Shown in pieces: positions 14,801-29,100 of a DNA stretch of 64,000 nucleotides. Source of the DNA: Mesocentrotus franciscanus. Its lineage: Eukaryota; Echinodermata; Echinoidea; Camarodonta; Strongylocentrotidae. The DNA is taken from assembly GCA_037976565.1 (NCBI GenBank), contig CP137683.1:15271699-15335698 (forward strand), given 5' to 3'. Both the position numbers and the translations under genes were made by a program. The notes under the pieces were generated by a model. It was not told the origin of the DNA and did no database searches. It saw only the letters and a list, made by a program, of their open reading frames with translations. Position 1 is the stretch's first letter. Each line of letters opens with the position of its first letter.

Positions 14801-17800
14801 CACGTCATCATTTCCACCTCATTCACTAATAGTCCCACCCGAACACAAAAGAACCGAAAGTCACAACAATATAAACACTCTTTAGTGTTTACACATTCCA
14901 AATGAATTACGACTACATGTAGAATGCACACGTGGAGCATTTGATGTCAGTGCTATTGTTATGAATAGCGCAATAGGGAAAATACCATATACAATATAGT
15001 TGTCACACTAGAGTAGATTTAAAATCAACTTTAATATAACCTTACCAGCAGGATTTTTTTTAAAGAGACTAGTACTTCATTATTCATGAGCGAGTATCTA
15101 ATGTATAAGGCCATTTAATATAAAACAAACATGTTTAGCATCCTGCCTTTTTGAAAAATAGGAAGGAGGCCCTTTCTTTTTTCTTTTTTTCAAAATGGCC
15201 GCATGGTACATTTTCCCTGATGCCAGCCAGTCGGGCTATTTTTCAAGATGGCCGCCAGCATTTATGTTTTGTTTGTTTTTTAATTCAGAAAAAAATCATT
15301 TTAGCAGTATGTTTTTCATGTTTTTCATGTTTTTTCATTAAAAAAAAAAAAAAAACAAGCAGGCGGCCTCAAAAAAGGAAGCGGGCGGGGACGCTAAACA
15401 TGATTTTTTTTTTTTTTTAATGGCCTAATCATGTATGAGGGATTGAAAATGTACAGTACTCGTGGAAACTACAACGTACATCCTCCTGTAGCTGGATTTA
15501 TCACCATAACCAGAATCATGAGGCTACATTAAAATACATGTAGGTACATGTATTGTATGTACTTTATTCGGAAAACCAAGTGTCCTGAAAACCTGACCTG
15601 AATTGTACTTGCTGATATCTCACTCTCTAGATACATGTATAAAGCTAGATAAGACATCCATATGGTAAAATATTATAAGAATGTAGTCACATTAGTGGTG
15701 TACTGTATGTTCGCAAGTAACTACAGAACTTATATGTAGTACATTACACGACCGTACAGCCTATAGTTCTTTCTCAAGGAATGAGCCAATCAAGATCAGT
15801 TGCATTTCTCAAAAGAGACCTTCAAGGAAAGCTGGCTTCTATCTTCATGGTTCGTTCTCATACATATAAAAGTCATCCCATGTTAAACCTGATTTATGGA
15901 GCACCAATTGTCATAAAATTTTGTAGATAAAACTAGTGAATTCTGTAACAAAATAGTCAATGAAATTAATCCTGTCATGAAATGAGCATTATGATTTGAT
16001 CATTTTTTGTTAATTTGGTTACAATATCAGTAATTTTTATTAGATGAGAAGATTGATAGTTGATCGATGCTCGACGAATCAGTGAACTAAATTTACCAAC
16101 TTAAACCTGGACAAAAGGTGGAGGCGCGATGGCTCAGAGGACTCATAACCGGGAGTTCCCTGATTTAAAACCAAGCCGATGTGCCAGTGCCCTTTGGTAA
16201 GGTAAAGGTAAATTCTATTAGCATGATTTGGGCCTTACCTGTGTGCCTGCATAGTATGTGCTCCATGCTGTGCGTAGCGAATCCTGCCCCCCTATGTCCC
16301 ACATTAAGAAGTGTATGTTTTTCCATGTGACTTCCTCCACATTGCTACCGATGGTGGGCGACGTATGCACCACCTCATTCATTAAACTAAAGAAAGAAAG
16401 GAGAGGGATGATATGACAGATTTTCATCAGGATGGTTGTAATAATAATGGTGTGAAAGTTCTTGTATCACATCCGAAAGGAATAATTACCTGCAACAGTT
16501 TCGATGTCTAGGGTTCAGACATCTTCCTCAGACACCTTCCTCAGACACGAATCCTCAGACACGAATTGGCAGACATTTAGGGATCGAAACTGTTACAGGT
16601 AATTTTTCCTTTTGGGTGTGATACAAGAACTTTACACCAAGGAGAGGGATGGTTGCATAATTACGTTACAGTCAACCTGTTTAATATACTGCTTTTATAA
16701 GGGAGCATGGAAATCAGTATGAGACATGTACATGTAGGCACTACATGTATATATGCAGGTGGTCTTTAATCTATTTATAATACAAAATATACAGGTTTAA
16801 TACAAATTTTTTTCTTTTCTTTTTTTAATCATTGAAAAATTCTGTTCAAGAGGGGGTGTCTCTATAGACAGGTGTCTCTATAGACAGGTGGCTATTCTAG
16901 GCAGGTGGGTGCTTTAGGATAATCTTTCCTGAATGAGTAGTATATAAATGTACCGTATATATACACCTGTACATGATATTAATATATTATTATTTCTTTA
17001 TTGCAATCAAAACCTGAGGTTGGATTTCAAATAAAAATACAAATGCAAACAGATAGATAACAATGGTAGAAATAATGTACACAAAGTCAAAGATATTCAT
17101 AGCATCTACATGTACTCATAACAAAATATGGAGTAATTTCTCAAAACTTTTAGACAGAATATGAATTTAAATGAAACACTCAAAGTTCTATCAAACACTC
17201 TTCGGAATAGGCAGTGTATTCAGAAACACTGTGATAACAATGTTACTACTACTTGTTCCTCTCCATCTTTCTCCTCCTCTTTCCCTCCTTATTAATCTAT
17301 TCTTAAATGTTTTCTTCTTTTCTTTTCTTTTTTTACAACTTCTGACTCTAGTTACATGTATAAATGATCATTTTAAATCCCCATATAAACGCAAGGATAC
17401 ATCATCATGCTTTAATACTACTCCATGGGGGTGTTTCACAAAGACTAAGATCGACTTTAAGTTGGACTTAAGTATAACAAGCCTTTCGTGCCATTTTTTG
17501 CTCTCACCATTATGATCTTTAGATAATATTTTTTCCTTCAATAATGAATCAAAAAATGTAAGTTTTGTAGATTTTTTACCATGATTTGTACGTCCCGTGA
17601 GAGACCAATGACAGTAAATGATGAGAGAAAACAATGGCACGAACGGCCTGTTATACTTAAGTCCAACTTAAAGTCGATCTTAGTCTTTGTGAAACACCCC
17701 CCATACTGTATATAATACTTACATTTGGTACAGTATTGTGGTTTTGCCTGCATTATCCAGGCCTACAATGATCACCTTGTGTTCTGAAGAAAAAATGAAA

Positions 17801-20121
17801 TCAGAAAGGAAAAAATATATTTATTTTTAGTATCAACAAATGAACAAATATGGCAATCATGTGACAGATAGTAACACTTTTGTAGAGAGAATCTACAGAG
17901 AGTTGGCCAATGTCACATCACTACTCACTCATACAGTACATGTACATTATTTTAACAATTCACTGTTTGCTTCTTCAACCATCCCATTTTTTCCCCGAAC
18001 ATAAAAGAATAAGGACATCCAATCACATATCATTTTATGCTCTATCATGTTCCACCATTCAATTGCATTGCATCAAGTCATTAGAAGACATCCAATTTTC
18101 AATTCTGATTGCATTTTGGACGTGATAAAAGGGCAAAAACTGTTTAACATTTTTATCCCATCTTTATAGAATTATGATTGAGGGCATAAAATTCAAACAC
18201 TTTCATCCCATTCTAATTTTATAAATCAATAATACATGTACATGTATGCACTCAGTGCACTGTAGTATTTACAGGTATACATTTAATACACTTTAACCAG
18301 TAGTACAGTAATATCATAGGCTTTCAATTTCCAGATTGGGGTACCTGAGTACCTAAAGAAATGCAATGGTTAAAATGTAATTGTTGGTCTAATCTTCCTA
18401 AAATGCCAAGCTACACATTGTTTTTATACCAACTATTCTGTTATTCATATAGGATATCATAAAGACCTATATGTGCACCCCTCCCCAAATCTCTCCATGA
18501 CTTTTAGTATAGATCTTCATCTACAGTGCATTGAACAGAGGTCAGAGGTTGACCCAATTTTAGGCAGCCATAAAACTACATCCTAATCTGCACGTTTAAA
18601 ATAGCTTGAGGGTATCTTTTGTTAACCCTATAGCAGCTCATCCTTAGAATAAAATAAAGAATACAACTTAATATACTTAAAAGCCCTCCTCCCCCAAAAA
18701 AAAAAAATATACTTGTAATGGCTTGTCTAACCCTTTCAAGACAAGCATTCCACATTTTGGGGTTTGGCTATTTGATTCAGAGCCTTAAAAAATATACCAG
18801 ATGCATGATAGAAAGGGCAACATTTCTGCTCATACATGTATTGTGTCCATATTTGTTGCATGTCTACAATGTGTTTGATGCTAGGATCTTTTAAAAGGAA
18901 AATAAGCTTTAAAATCTTCAAATTGGCAACACATTGAGATGTTGAAAATCTTTCTTTTTTTCGGTCAAACTTGGCCATTTTTTCAACTCTTGACCAAAAT
19001 CCCTACCCAAGTATATTTTCTGAGACATTGCATTTTATTAGAACAATGTAGTATACAAAGACAATAATTATTGTTGCCAATTTAAAGAACGAAATGTGAT
19101 CAATTTAGCCCTAAAAAAGACTTTAAAGGTAAAGACCAGTTTTGGAAACGCCCCTCTCTCAAAAAAATGAAATGGAAGCTCTCATTTAATACCAATCATG
19201 TGAAAGAATATGTTTTGACTAATACGTGATGATACAAATTTTGCCGGGAAAGTCGGGAACCACCTACTAATTGATATATTTGGTAAATTATTATATCTAT
19301 TGGGACCAAATAGATATCGCGCACGTGGTCGCGTAGTCCCATATACATCTTTCTGTGTACAGTGCTTGTAACTTTACCAAGACTGGGCCAAATTTCTTAT
19401 CATTTTGATGATTCCAGAACCTTGCAGTACATACCAATACTTATATGCTAGATGATCAACCTTTTCTGATCGATCCACAACGTTTCTTTCACAATGCAAT
19501 CGCATGACCAGAACTGGTCTTTCTCTTTAAAAATCCCTGTCCTATTAAAAAGGATACATGTACACCTGTAGCCTGTACATGTAGGCCTACATGTACATGT
19601 AAAAAGTACAATGTACTGTAGGACTACAGTTTGCATGCCCCGCATATGCTTAAAATGAACAAACAATTCTTTCAATATATGCGGCCACTAAAAATTAACA
19701 TGAGACATCAAGCTGCATAGAACTATGATCGACAAACATGATATTGTTTTGAAAACAGTCAGAAAACATTGCAGGTAGAATAAATAAGAGATAATGTGGT
19801 CATGTAAACAAATGCATTATGTCCATGTTAGTCCCGTAGTACCGAAATCATGATTGTATTCTCCACTTATTTCTCCTATATAATTTATTTCAATTTAAAA
19901 TAGAAATTCTAATGTTTCTTGGATGTATCATAGCAATAAATTCTTGGCACATGACGTATTGTGTGTACGATAATTATGTTAAGAAGAAGAAGCATACAAA
20001 TAACTATAAGAATAATAACAATAACAAATAATCACTATAATAATGATTATAATTACGATATTTACTATAATAAAAAATATAACAATGATAATAATAATGA
20101 ATATTATGATACTGCTGCTTT

Positions 20122-20154
<33 letters not shown>

Positions 20155-23100
20155 TACTACTACTACTACTACTACTACTATGAAAAAGTAAATGAAGAAG
20201 GGGCAGGAGAAGAACTATTTCAGCGATATTAGTGATTATATTCTCTATGATTGAGGCATACACATACACATTATATACTCCGTGGTAAGAAGGAAGTAAA
20301 CGAGGGAAATGGAAGGCAATGGCAAGAGAAAGCATAGCCCGGGTTCAAATTCAGTATTCGTTAAATTATTAAACCAGGTGCTCATGATCATTCATCTGTC
20401 ATGTTATTGTAATGTGACGCTACATAAAAATAGTACCAGATTGTCGTCTATTGTCATCAAATATTGTTCAAATAGCATTGTAGAGACGATGAACAAATAA
20501 GAATAATAATGCAAGGCCGTTAGTCATGAGAATGTCACATTCTATCTCTCTCAGTTTAATAGTCCGAACAATAGAATGAACCGAGAGGAATCGACTGAAA
20601 TTTCTTAGCAATTGAAACTTCTCCCAGGAAGCCAAACATTAGATTTGTTCCCCATTCAAATAGCTTTGTAAAGGCGGTGAAGAAAAAAAAAATACTTCGT
20701 CGTTAATGGTGAGAATATTCATGGCTATCTCTCTCATCTAATTCCTGCGAACAGTGGGCTCAACCAAGCGCAATCAACTGTTAAACGAATTTGCCTTGAG
20801 TCCTGAAGATTCAATGTGTCACTGCACGTCATAGTAGCATTAAAGAGTAGCAATGGCGAACGATTGTCGCTAAAATTCAACAATAGTTACTTAGACCCCG
20901 TTCTCACTCACTTTGAAAGTGGTCTTAGTTAGACCGCTCCAGAGGAACGGGTCTTGAGGAACGGTTTGCGAGGGTTCACACTCCGAGCAGTTTTTTATGG
21001 CTCAAACCGCTCCACGAGTCAAAGTGGTCTTGTTGCTATGGCAGCTCAGGTCAGCGGGTAAATTTTTCGCGCGAATACTAAGCGTATGTACCGTACTACA
21101 TGTTTCGCACGCAACGTCACTAGACCACTTCCGTTCAAAGTACGCTTCCGTTCACACTCGCACGTTAGAGCGCTCCAAACCGCTCTTAATAAGACCCGTT
21201 CCTCAAGACCACCTCCCGAGGTGGTGTTCTGGAGCGGTCCAGAAGTCCACTTTCTGGACCACTTTGACCGTTCTCACTCACCTAAGAACCGCTCCTGAGG
21301 AACGGGTCTTAGTTAGACCGCTCCAACGAAGTGAATGAGAACGGGGTCTTAGTTTGCTTTTCCCGAAAAATTACCATGAGACATCAAGCTACAACAATGT
21401 ACATAGAACTATGATCAACAAACATGATAGTGTCTTGAAAACAGTCAGAAAAACATTGGAACTGGAATGAATAAGAGATCATGCGATCATGTAAATATTT
21501 TGTCCATGTTAATCCTCCAGTACCAAATACCCAAGCAAAACTCGAGCCAGATGCAAATGAAGAGCTTGCAACCAAAAGGCGCTAAATCCACTTTTCACCA
21601 AATTGCATGTTTTAAACGATTTGAATAGACCTCTCTCATGTGTATCTAAATCACTAAATTTTACCTCAGAATTGTTTCAGGAAAATATGAAAATATTGAT
21701 TTGAAATTTATACTTTCAACCAAAAGGCGCTATATCCACCTTTCTTTTCTTTCCTTTGATTGGCCCAATCATACCAGCTTGTGGAAATTTGATCAGAAAG
21801 CAATCAGAAAGCAGAACACAAAGAGCATAGCACAGGCAGACTTCCTAGATTCGTTTTTACTATTCACGTTTCGAAATACCTCATTTTCTGGCGATTTCAT
21901 CATGGATAAATTATTGTACCAGTGGTCATGTGATGAAAGTTTTTGCACATTGATGATCATGTGTGTGTGTGGTGTGTGTGTGTGTGCGCGCGCGCGTGTG
22001 TGTGGTGAGGGGGGGGGGGGCTACTATGATTCAAGTACAGGTAAGTATAGTTAATATACAATTCAGAAGCATTTAAACACAAATGACATCCTTCTATACT
22101 TATGTCAGTGAACAACTCTATATTGACTGTAAAAACTGTTCTGTCAAAAGGCGCTATATCCATGATTTCTCCAAAAGGCGCTAAATTCGAGACGAAATGA
22201 AATATGAAAAATTATATAAAATACATGGTGTATGCAGGATTTTTCTAACTTGCATTTGTGTATAGTGGTAGTTCTTCCACCTGTAGTATAGATTTGATTA
22301 ATAAACAGAGACAAATGTGTGAAATTAAAAAACAATGATTTTCTCGAAATTAACCGGAATGGATTAAGCTCTTCAAATAAAGGTTAACTTAAAGATACTA
22401 TGTCCCTTTTGCAGCCAACATCAAATTCCGTAGAACTTTGCAGGAATTATGAATATGTCATGTATGTCCTATCTGTGAAATTTAAACCTTAGCAGTGTCC
22501 TAATATTCAAATTATGCAAGGAAACCCGTTTACTTGCTAGACTTCACTGTCAGACACTATTGAGTGACTGACTGGCTTTTTTTCTTTTTGGGTAATAACA
22601 TACATATAATGAGCTGTAAAGAGTACATGAGCATTATTTTGTCTACATCAATAACCCACTTCTTGTAATTGTCAAAATTAAACTAATTGAATCTGCACAG
22701 CACAAAACGTATGACCATTCTGTACAATGGTCTGAAAATCAGACTATTACTTACTGTCTTGGTAACACTTAAGTCGATTCGACAACTAATAGTCGTTATT
22801 TTCCCACTTAAAGACGTTTTCCCCTTTTTTAAGGAAAGTTCTAAATTATTATCATCTTGTGATTATTATCATCTTCACTGGCTGCCAGTACAATGCAGAG
22901 TGCAATATAAGATCCTGCTACTTATACTTATAAAGCTCTCCATAACTTGGCCCCGAGCTATGTAACTGGTCTAATCAGTGTACGTCAGCTGCGACCAGGA
23001 CTTCGTTCTGCTGCACTTATCCTTCAAGTGCCTATTATGAGTCTGAAAACTTACGGGGATAGAGCTTTTTCGTCAGTTGCCCCTCGTTTTTGGAATTCTC

Positions 23101-26100
23101 TGCCAATCAAACTTGAAATTGTAACAACATTGAGACCTTCAAATCTGAACTTAAGACCCATCTTTTCCAGCAACTGCGTGAATAATGTGTGACACTTTGG
23201 GGAGCAAGCGCCTTTGAATGTGTCTTACAGATAAATGGCGCTATACAAATGCTGTTCATCATCATCATCATCATCCTGTAGTACCTTTAAAGACATTAAT
23301 TTATGACATATTGTCTATTGTCTTGATTGTTTTCTCTACTTAGTTCTTTTTCCTATCTTATTTTTTTCAAGATATATTCTAATGTTTCCTTGTATTGATT
23401 AGATTCATTTATTTTCATTTTTTGGAGGGGGCGTGGTTAAAAAATAACAACTTCTTTAACATTCTGTTTCCATGGCAACGGTCTTATTTGTTACTTGAAA
23501 TGATAATGGTTTGACGATGTTCTTAATGGCCAAATGAGACATGAAATCATATAACTCATACTCTATCTAAATGTGAACAAAAATTGGAGGGTCCCGGTGC
23601 ATCCCAAAGTGCTTTAATGGATTTTGTATAGGCATGTTTTTACCCATATATGCTATGTATTACAAGAGCTCGCGCGCACGGACATTTATCTTGAATGAAC
23701 GCTCATTCCGTTATTAATGGTCATAAAGAGATAAACATGGTATCAAATTGTTTAGCAAAAAATGGGAAAATTTTGAAATGCTTAAAATGGCCTTAAACTC
23801 ACTCTTATTTGATTAAAAAGTGATTTTGAGCATTTTTTAATGTTGGCGCGCGTACGTTTGGTAGTGGTGCGCCTTCGGATTTTAAAGGCATGTTTTATTG
23901 AACCTTAACCTTAAGTTGATGTGTTTCAAATATGGTTTAATTTTAATGCCTCGTCTTGGCATGGTCGCAATTACAACTTTCAATTGAAAATTTTGACATG
24001 GTCCCAACATCTGTTAAAAAAACAAAAGTCACAGTTTCTATAGCCCATTGTCTCAGCTATAACATACCAAAATTTGGGAGAACATAGAGCACAAATATTA
24101 AAGCTAGATAGTGCTCAAATATTAAATGTCATGTACATGTAGATTCATGATTTGAACGAAATTCACCTTCCTTAGACATAACACGCAAATTAAGAAAATT
24201 CTGACATGTGGCCTTTAATTGAATTTTTTACTATGATGACGTCATTAAAATGAAAATTAATGTGTATTAATCTTGTAGACAATTGCCTGAACTACAACAT
24301 ATCCAAATTTGGGAGAAAAATAATCAACATTTACAGAGATACACTCAATTTTCCAAAAATATGCTGACGTCATAATATGAAAATTCGTATTTTGAGGCCA
24401 TTACGATGACGTTCTGATGTACTTGATGACCAAATGAGACATGAAATCATATCTCCGACCCATACTCTATCCAAATATGGAAAAAGTTTGAGGGTTCCGG
24501 TGCATCCAAAAGAGCTATCATGGATTTTGTATAGGCATGTTTTTGCCCATATATGCTATGTATTACAAGAGCTCGCGCGCACGGACATTTAACTTGAATG
24601 GACGCTCATTCCCTTATTAATGGTCATAAAGAGATACCTGTAAGCATGGTATCAAACTGTTCGAAAAAGAATAAGAAATATCGTGTCAAAAAAAAATCTA
24701 GGAGGAATTATTTTGCGTTCGGCCGTGACGAATGAAAACGCGCGCGCATGCGCGTGTGCGCGACTTTTATGAAATGCTAATGCTAATAATGGCGTACGCG
24801 CGCATTTTTTGACCTGAAATTGACCGGACGGATATTGACCTTGATCATGATAAATATGAATGGGAAATGACGTTCCGTTATGAAGATATGATCATGAGTT
24901 GATTTTCACAAAATGGCGCCTAGATGACGTCATCAGTCATGGACAAGGTTGAAAACCTTATTTATGCCTGTACATATGTGTGTAAAATTTCAAGGCATTT
25001 GATTGAGCCATTTTAAGTTATCGTGCTAACAAAAAAGTGCTTGGAAATAAGAAAAATAAGGTGGTCTGTGTTATATACAGCCCACCTGATTAATCACTAA
25101 CCATATGCTACACATTTATTTGTTGAGCACCTACATGTACATGTATTCCTGAATACTGTAATTGTGTGATTATTTTTTAAGCTTAATGAACTAACTGGAA
25201 CCTGACAAAGAACGTTACAAGGTTTATAATGTACAAGCGCATATTTTGAGTTTGGGTTTACCTTTTAGAGGGAGTGTACAAGATAAAATATTGTGTTGAC
25301 GATTCATAGTTTTGGTATACAGACCCTATAATATACTATTGACCGCGACCATTACTTTTACCATGGACCTACTAAGAAGTAGTAGGTCCATGCTTTTACA
25401 TACACGTCGACACTGTCACTGTACTAGGAATGACTGGATGTAGAGTAAAGTCATAAATGTCTTTATATTCTAAGATACTACAAGTACATATACATTGTAC
25501 ATGTACAGTACATGTACAGTAGTATGCAGGCCTGCAGGTGAATCTAGCTTCCAGATACATGTACATGTACAGTACATGTATGATGGGGCGTGGGTGTCTA
25601 GATGCTAATATAATTTTTTTTAAAGTAGCCTTCTTCAAATAACTGTTATAAAACAACTGTCCGGACACAAAACGTCTGGGTATACATGTACATATTGGCC
25701 TACGTACTTAGTATGTACAATATATACATTTGTATGTTGATATGTAGTCTGTAAACACCGAGTCTAATTTGACACCACAATTCCCAAAGCCTTGAGAAAA
25801 TAATTATTATAGGCATAATTAGACTAGCAAAATACATGTAGTTGGTAATGGTATGTGCATGCTGGCCATATGGGCAAAAAAATACTGTAAGGTCTGAATT
25901 CAAGACTGTGGTTGGAAAAGGTAAAGAAAGTTCTGTCCCAGCAGCAGAGCTTCCTGTGTGTGTGGAAGGGTCACACACCTGTCATACATGTACATGTAGG
26001 TCTACATTGTACTTGAATGATTTTAAGGAGAATTCAGGAAGTAATGTGGTACCGTTGATGACACATTTCATTGTTATCTTCCTCCACACTCAAGCCATAC

Positions 26101-29100
26101 ACATGAACATACAATGTACTTGTTTGCGTGAGGTAGTCTATGTACCATTGTTACTTGTACTACCATTGCTCTTGTAACAAATGATTGAAATGATCACTGT
26201 CAATTTCCTCCTGACACCCTCACTGAACTATTAACTTCAACCCAGGATCCAATGCTATTACCATACCATGACCCGAAACCTAAACCAACCCCCATTAATT
26301 GTAACCCTAACCCTCCCAACTTTGATGAAATAATGCCCAGAGTACATGTATTTATCACAGGAGCAAATGGCACAGTAGTACATTTCTAGCCACTACATGT
26401 ACTGTACATTGTACATGTACAATGTACATGCTAAAACGGGACATTTTAGGGATTCATGTTGTTGTTTTGGAATTTGAATATCATTTTATTTCTTTCATTT
26501 CAAGGAATATATTATCTTATTATGTAAAAGTATGAAAAATATACAATTCTGGACAAAGTATTACATTCATTCTTACGATTCAGAAGTACACTTAAATCTT
26601 TATCAGAAAGTTCTACTGGATATAATGAACAATCGCACATTAAGGAATGGCAGATACCTTTTATGCATCATAATTACAAGTGTACAAGTATTAACTCAAA
26701 TGCACCATGCACAAACTAACCCCCCACCCCCACCAGCCCCTGACTTTAAAACCTCAGGCTCTGAACAAACCTACATGTATACGCTATAGTATTCAGCTGG
26801 AGATTAGTTCTGGTTTACAATGAATAATGCACAGGGGGTGGAAGACCGTGAAAATGTCCACATGTTGTACAAATTTTGACCAATAACTGCCGGCTTGAAA
26901 TCTTGTACCAATCACTTGCATTTTGGCTGGTCTGGGCCAGTGGAGCCAGACAAGCAAATCATCAATTGCTTGGCTGATTATATAAGACACCCAGACATCA
27001 GTGTACATGTACATCATAAACCAATTCTATTCACAGCATGCACAGCAATTTCAAATGGACCTGAATAAAAATTTGGACCGAATTTTCTGAAATCAAATTG
27101 GACTATGTACAGTACATGTACATTACAGTATTATATGAAATCTGAATTATATTATTCCATACTCCATAATGTTTCAAATAAGAGTTTTCCATATGAAACC
27201 ACATTCCAAGTACCAGTCTTGTCTATTGTTACCGGTAGGCCTACTCATTTTTCCCCTACCACTCACTACTCAGCAAGACAACCTTCTCTAGGTGGATCTT
27301 CATTTAAGCTAACGCGTTACACTGAGTGCTCACCAAAGTAAATAAAAGCACACTTCTAGATTAAAGAGAAGATTAAGTTCTGGGAAAGATTAAAAATAAC
27401 TTGTGAGCTTTTTCATTCTTTTTATGTTAGTGTGGAAGAGTATCATAGACAAAAATGTCCCCTGAAAAAAAAAGATGGCTCTTTAAATATCCTTATACCC
27501 CGGTATTCAAAATATGACAAGTAACAGCTGGACCACACCTTGCATGCCATATGTTTTTGTAGTCCCATATACAGATTTCTGCGTACAGTTCATTGTGACT
27601 CTTCTAGCAGTAAGACCGAGCCGATTTCTTATCATTATTGATGATTCCAAAACCTTACAGTATACATGTACATGTATCCGGTACATGTACACCGTAGGAT
27701 ACTTTAATATGTGCTACATAATCAATCAAAAACATTTCCAATCTAGTTTCACATTGCAATTACATGACCAGGCCCCCCCCCCTTCATAAAACTTGTTATC
27801 AATAACAATTAACAAGTACAGTTATCAATAACAAGTACAGGTATCACATTTCTAATTTTCTATAACAAATTTGCTCACAGCCAATCAAGTGCAACAATTT
27901 CAGTAGCTTATCAATAACAGTTATTGCAACTTGTTATAAATAACAAGTTATCTGAAACAGGGACCAGAACTCGACTTTATCTTTAAAACCTGAAATAAGT
28001 TGGATTTGTTTACAATAGCTTGTGGAGTGGGAGTGTACGTGTATGCAAGTTGAGTCACATGGTCAGTTGATAATGTATACCGTAATGCTCTATTGTACAC
28101 AAAATAAATAAGAAGACTTCTATAATACAATGACAAACTGCACAAGGTACAGAATGAAACGTAAATTTGGACTACTTCTTACGGATACCCAAACAGTCCT
28201 ACCAGAATAGCTATTTCTGTATCATGCATTGTTACAGGATTTGGGGTTGTGGAAAGGTTTATACAACCCTGTAGTCAGCCATTAGCTGTAAGGAATGAAG
28301 GATACCGGTAGGGTAACTGCAAACTTCATTTCAAGCCCATTTATAGTACGATGTAATGTACATGTGGTATTAAATAATGGTATGGAAAGTTGTTGGCTGT
28401 GGTCTTAAACTGTTCCACAAGAATTAAAAGGTACATTGTGATTTAAAAATTAATTCTGTCCCATTAATTTTTCAAATCTTTTTATTAATAATCTACTTAT
28501 GCAGAAAACAGCAGATTAGAACTGTAAGTATCTTCCTAGATCAAAAGATACCAATTTAAAGACTTTAAAGTTTAAAGCTTATTTTCCCTTTTAAACATTC
28601 CCGGCATCAAACACATTGTGGTCATGCAACACATACAGTGTACATGTACATGTACATTGTACAGACACAATACATGTACATACATGTACATGAGCAGAAA
28701 TGTTGCCCCTTCTATCATGCATCTGGTATATTTTTTAAGGCTCTGAAAAGTTACTTTAGCCAAACCCCAAAATGTGGAATGCTTGTCTTGAAAGGGTTAG
28801 ACAAGCCATTACAAGTTATTTTTTTTTTCTTTGGGGGGGTGGGGGGGGGGGCTTTGAAAGCATAATAGGTTGTATTCTTTATTTTATTCAAAGGATGAGC
28901 TGCTCATTTCTCAAGTAACAAAAGATAGCCTCAAGCTATTTAAAACGTGCAGATTGAGATGTAGTTTTATGTGTTAAGTGTAAATGAATGGCAATTGCAC
29001 ATGTACAGTACAAAGGTCACTATTCACTTATCTCTGTATTATTAGAAGATACAGAAATGTGAAGCTTATCGCACTTTAAGACATTATTCAAAAGAAAAAA

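Noticed and set aside
26295..26318. Telomere-like TAACCCTAACCCT
   Set aside because: Two units only, with AT-rich DNA on both sides. Chance or a trivial interstitial match.
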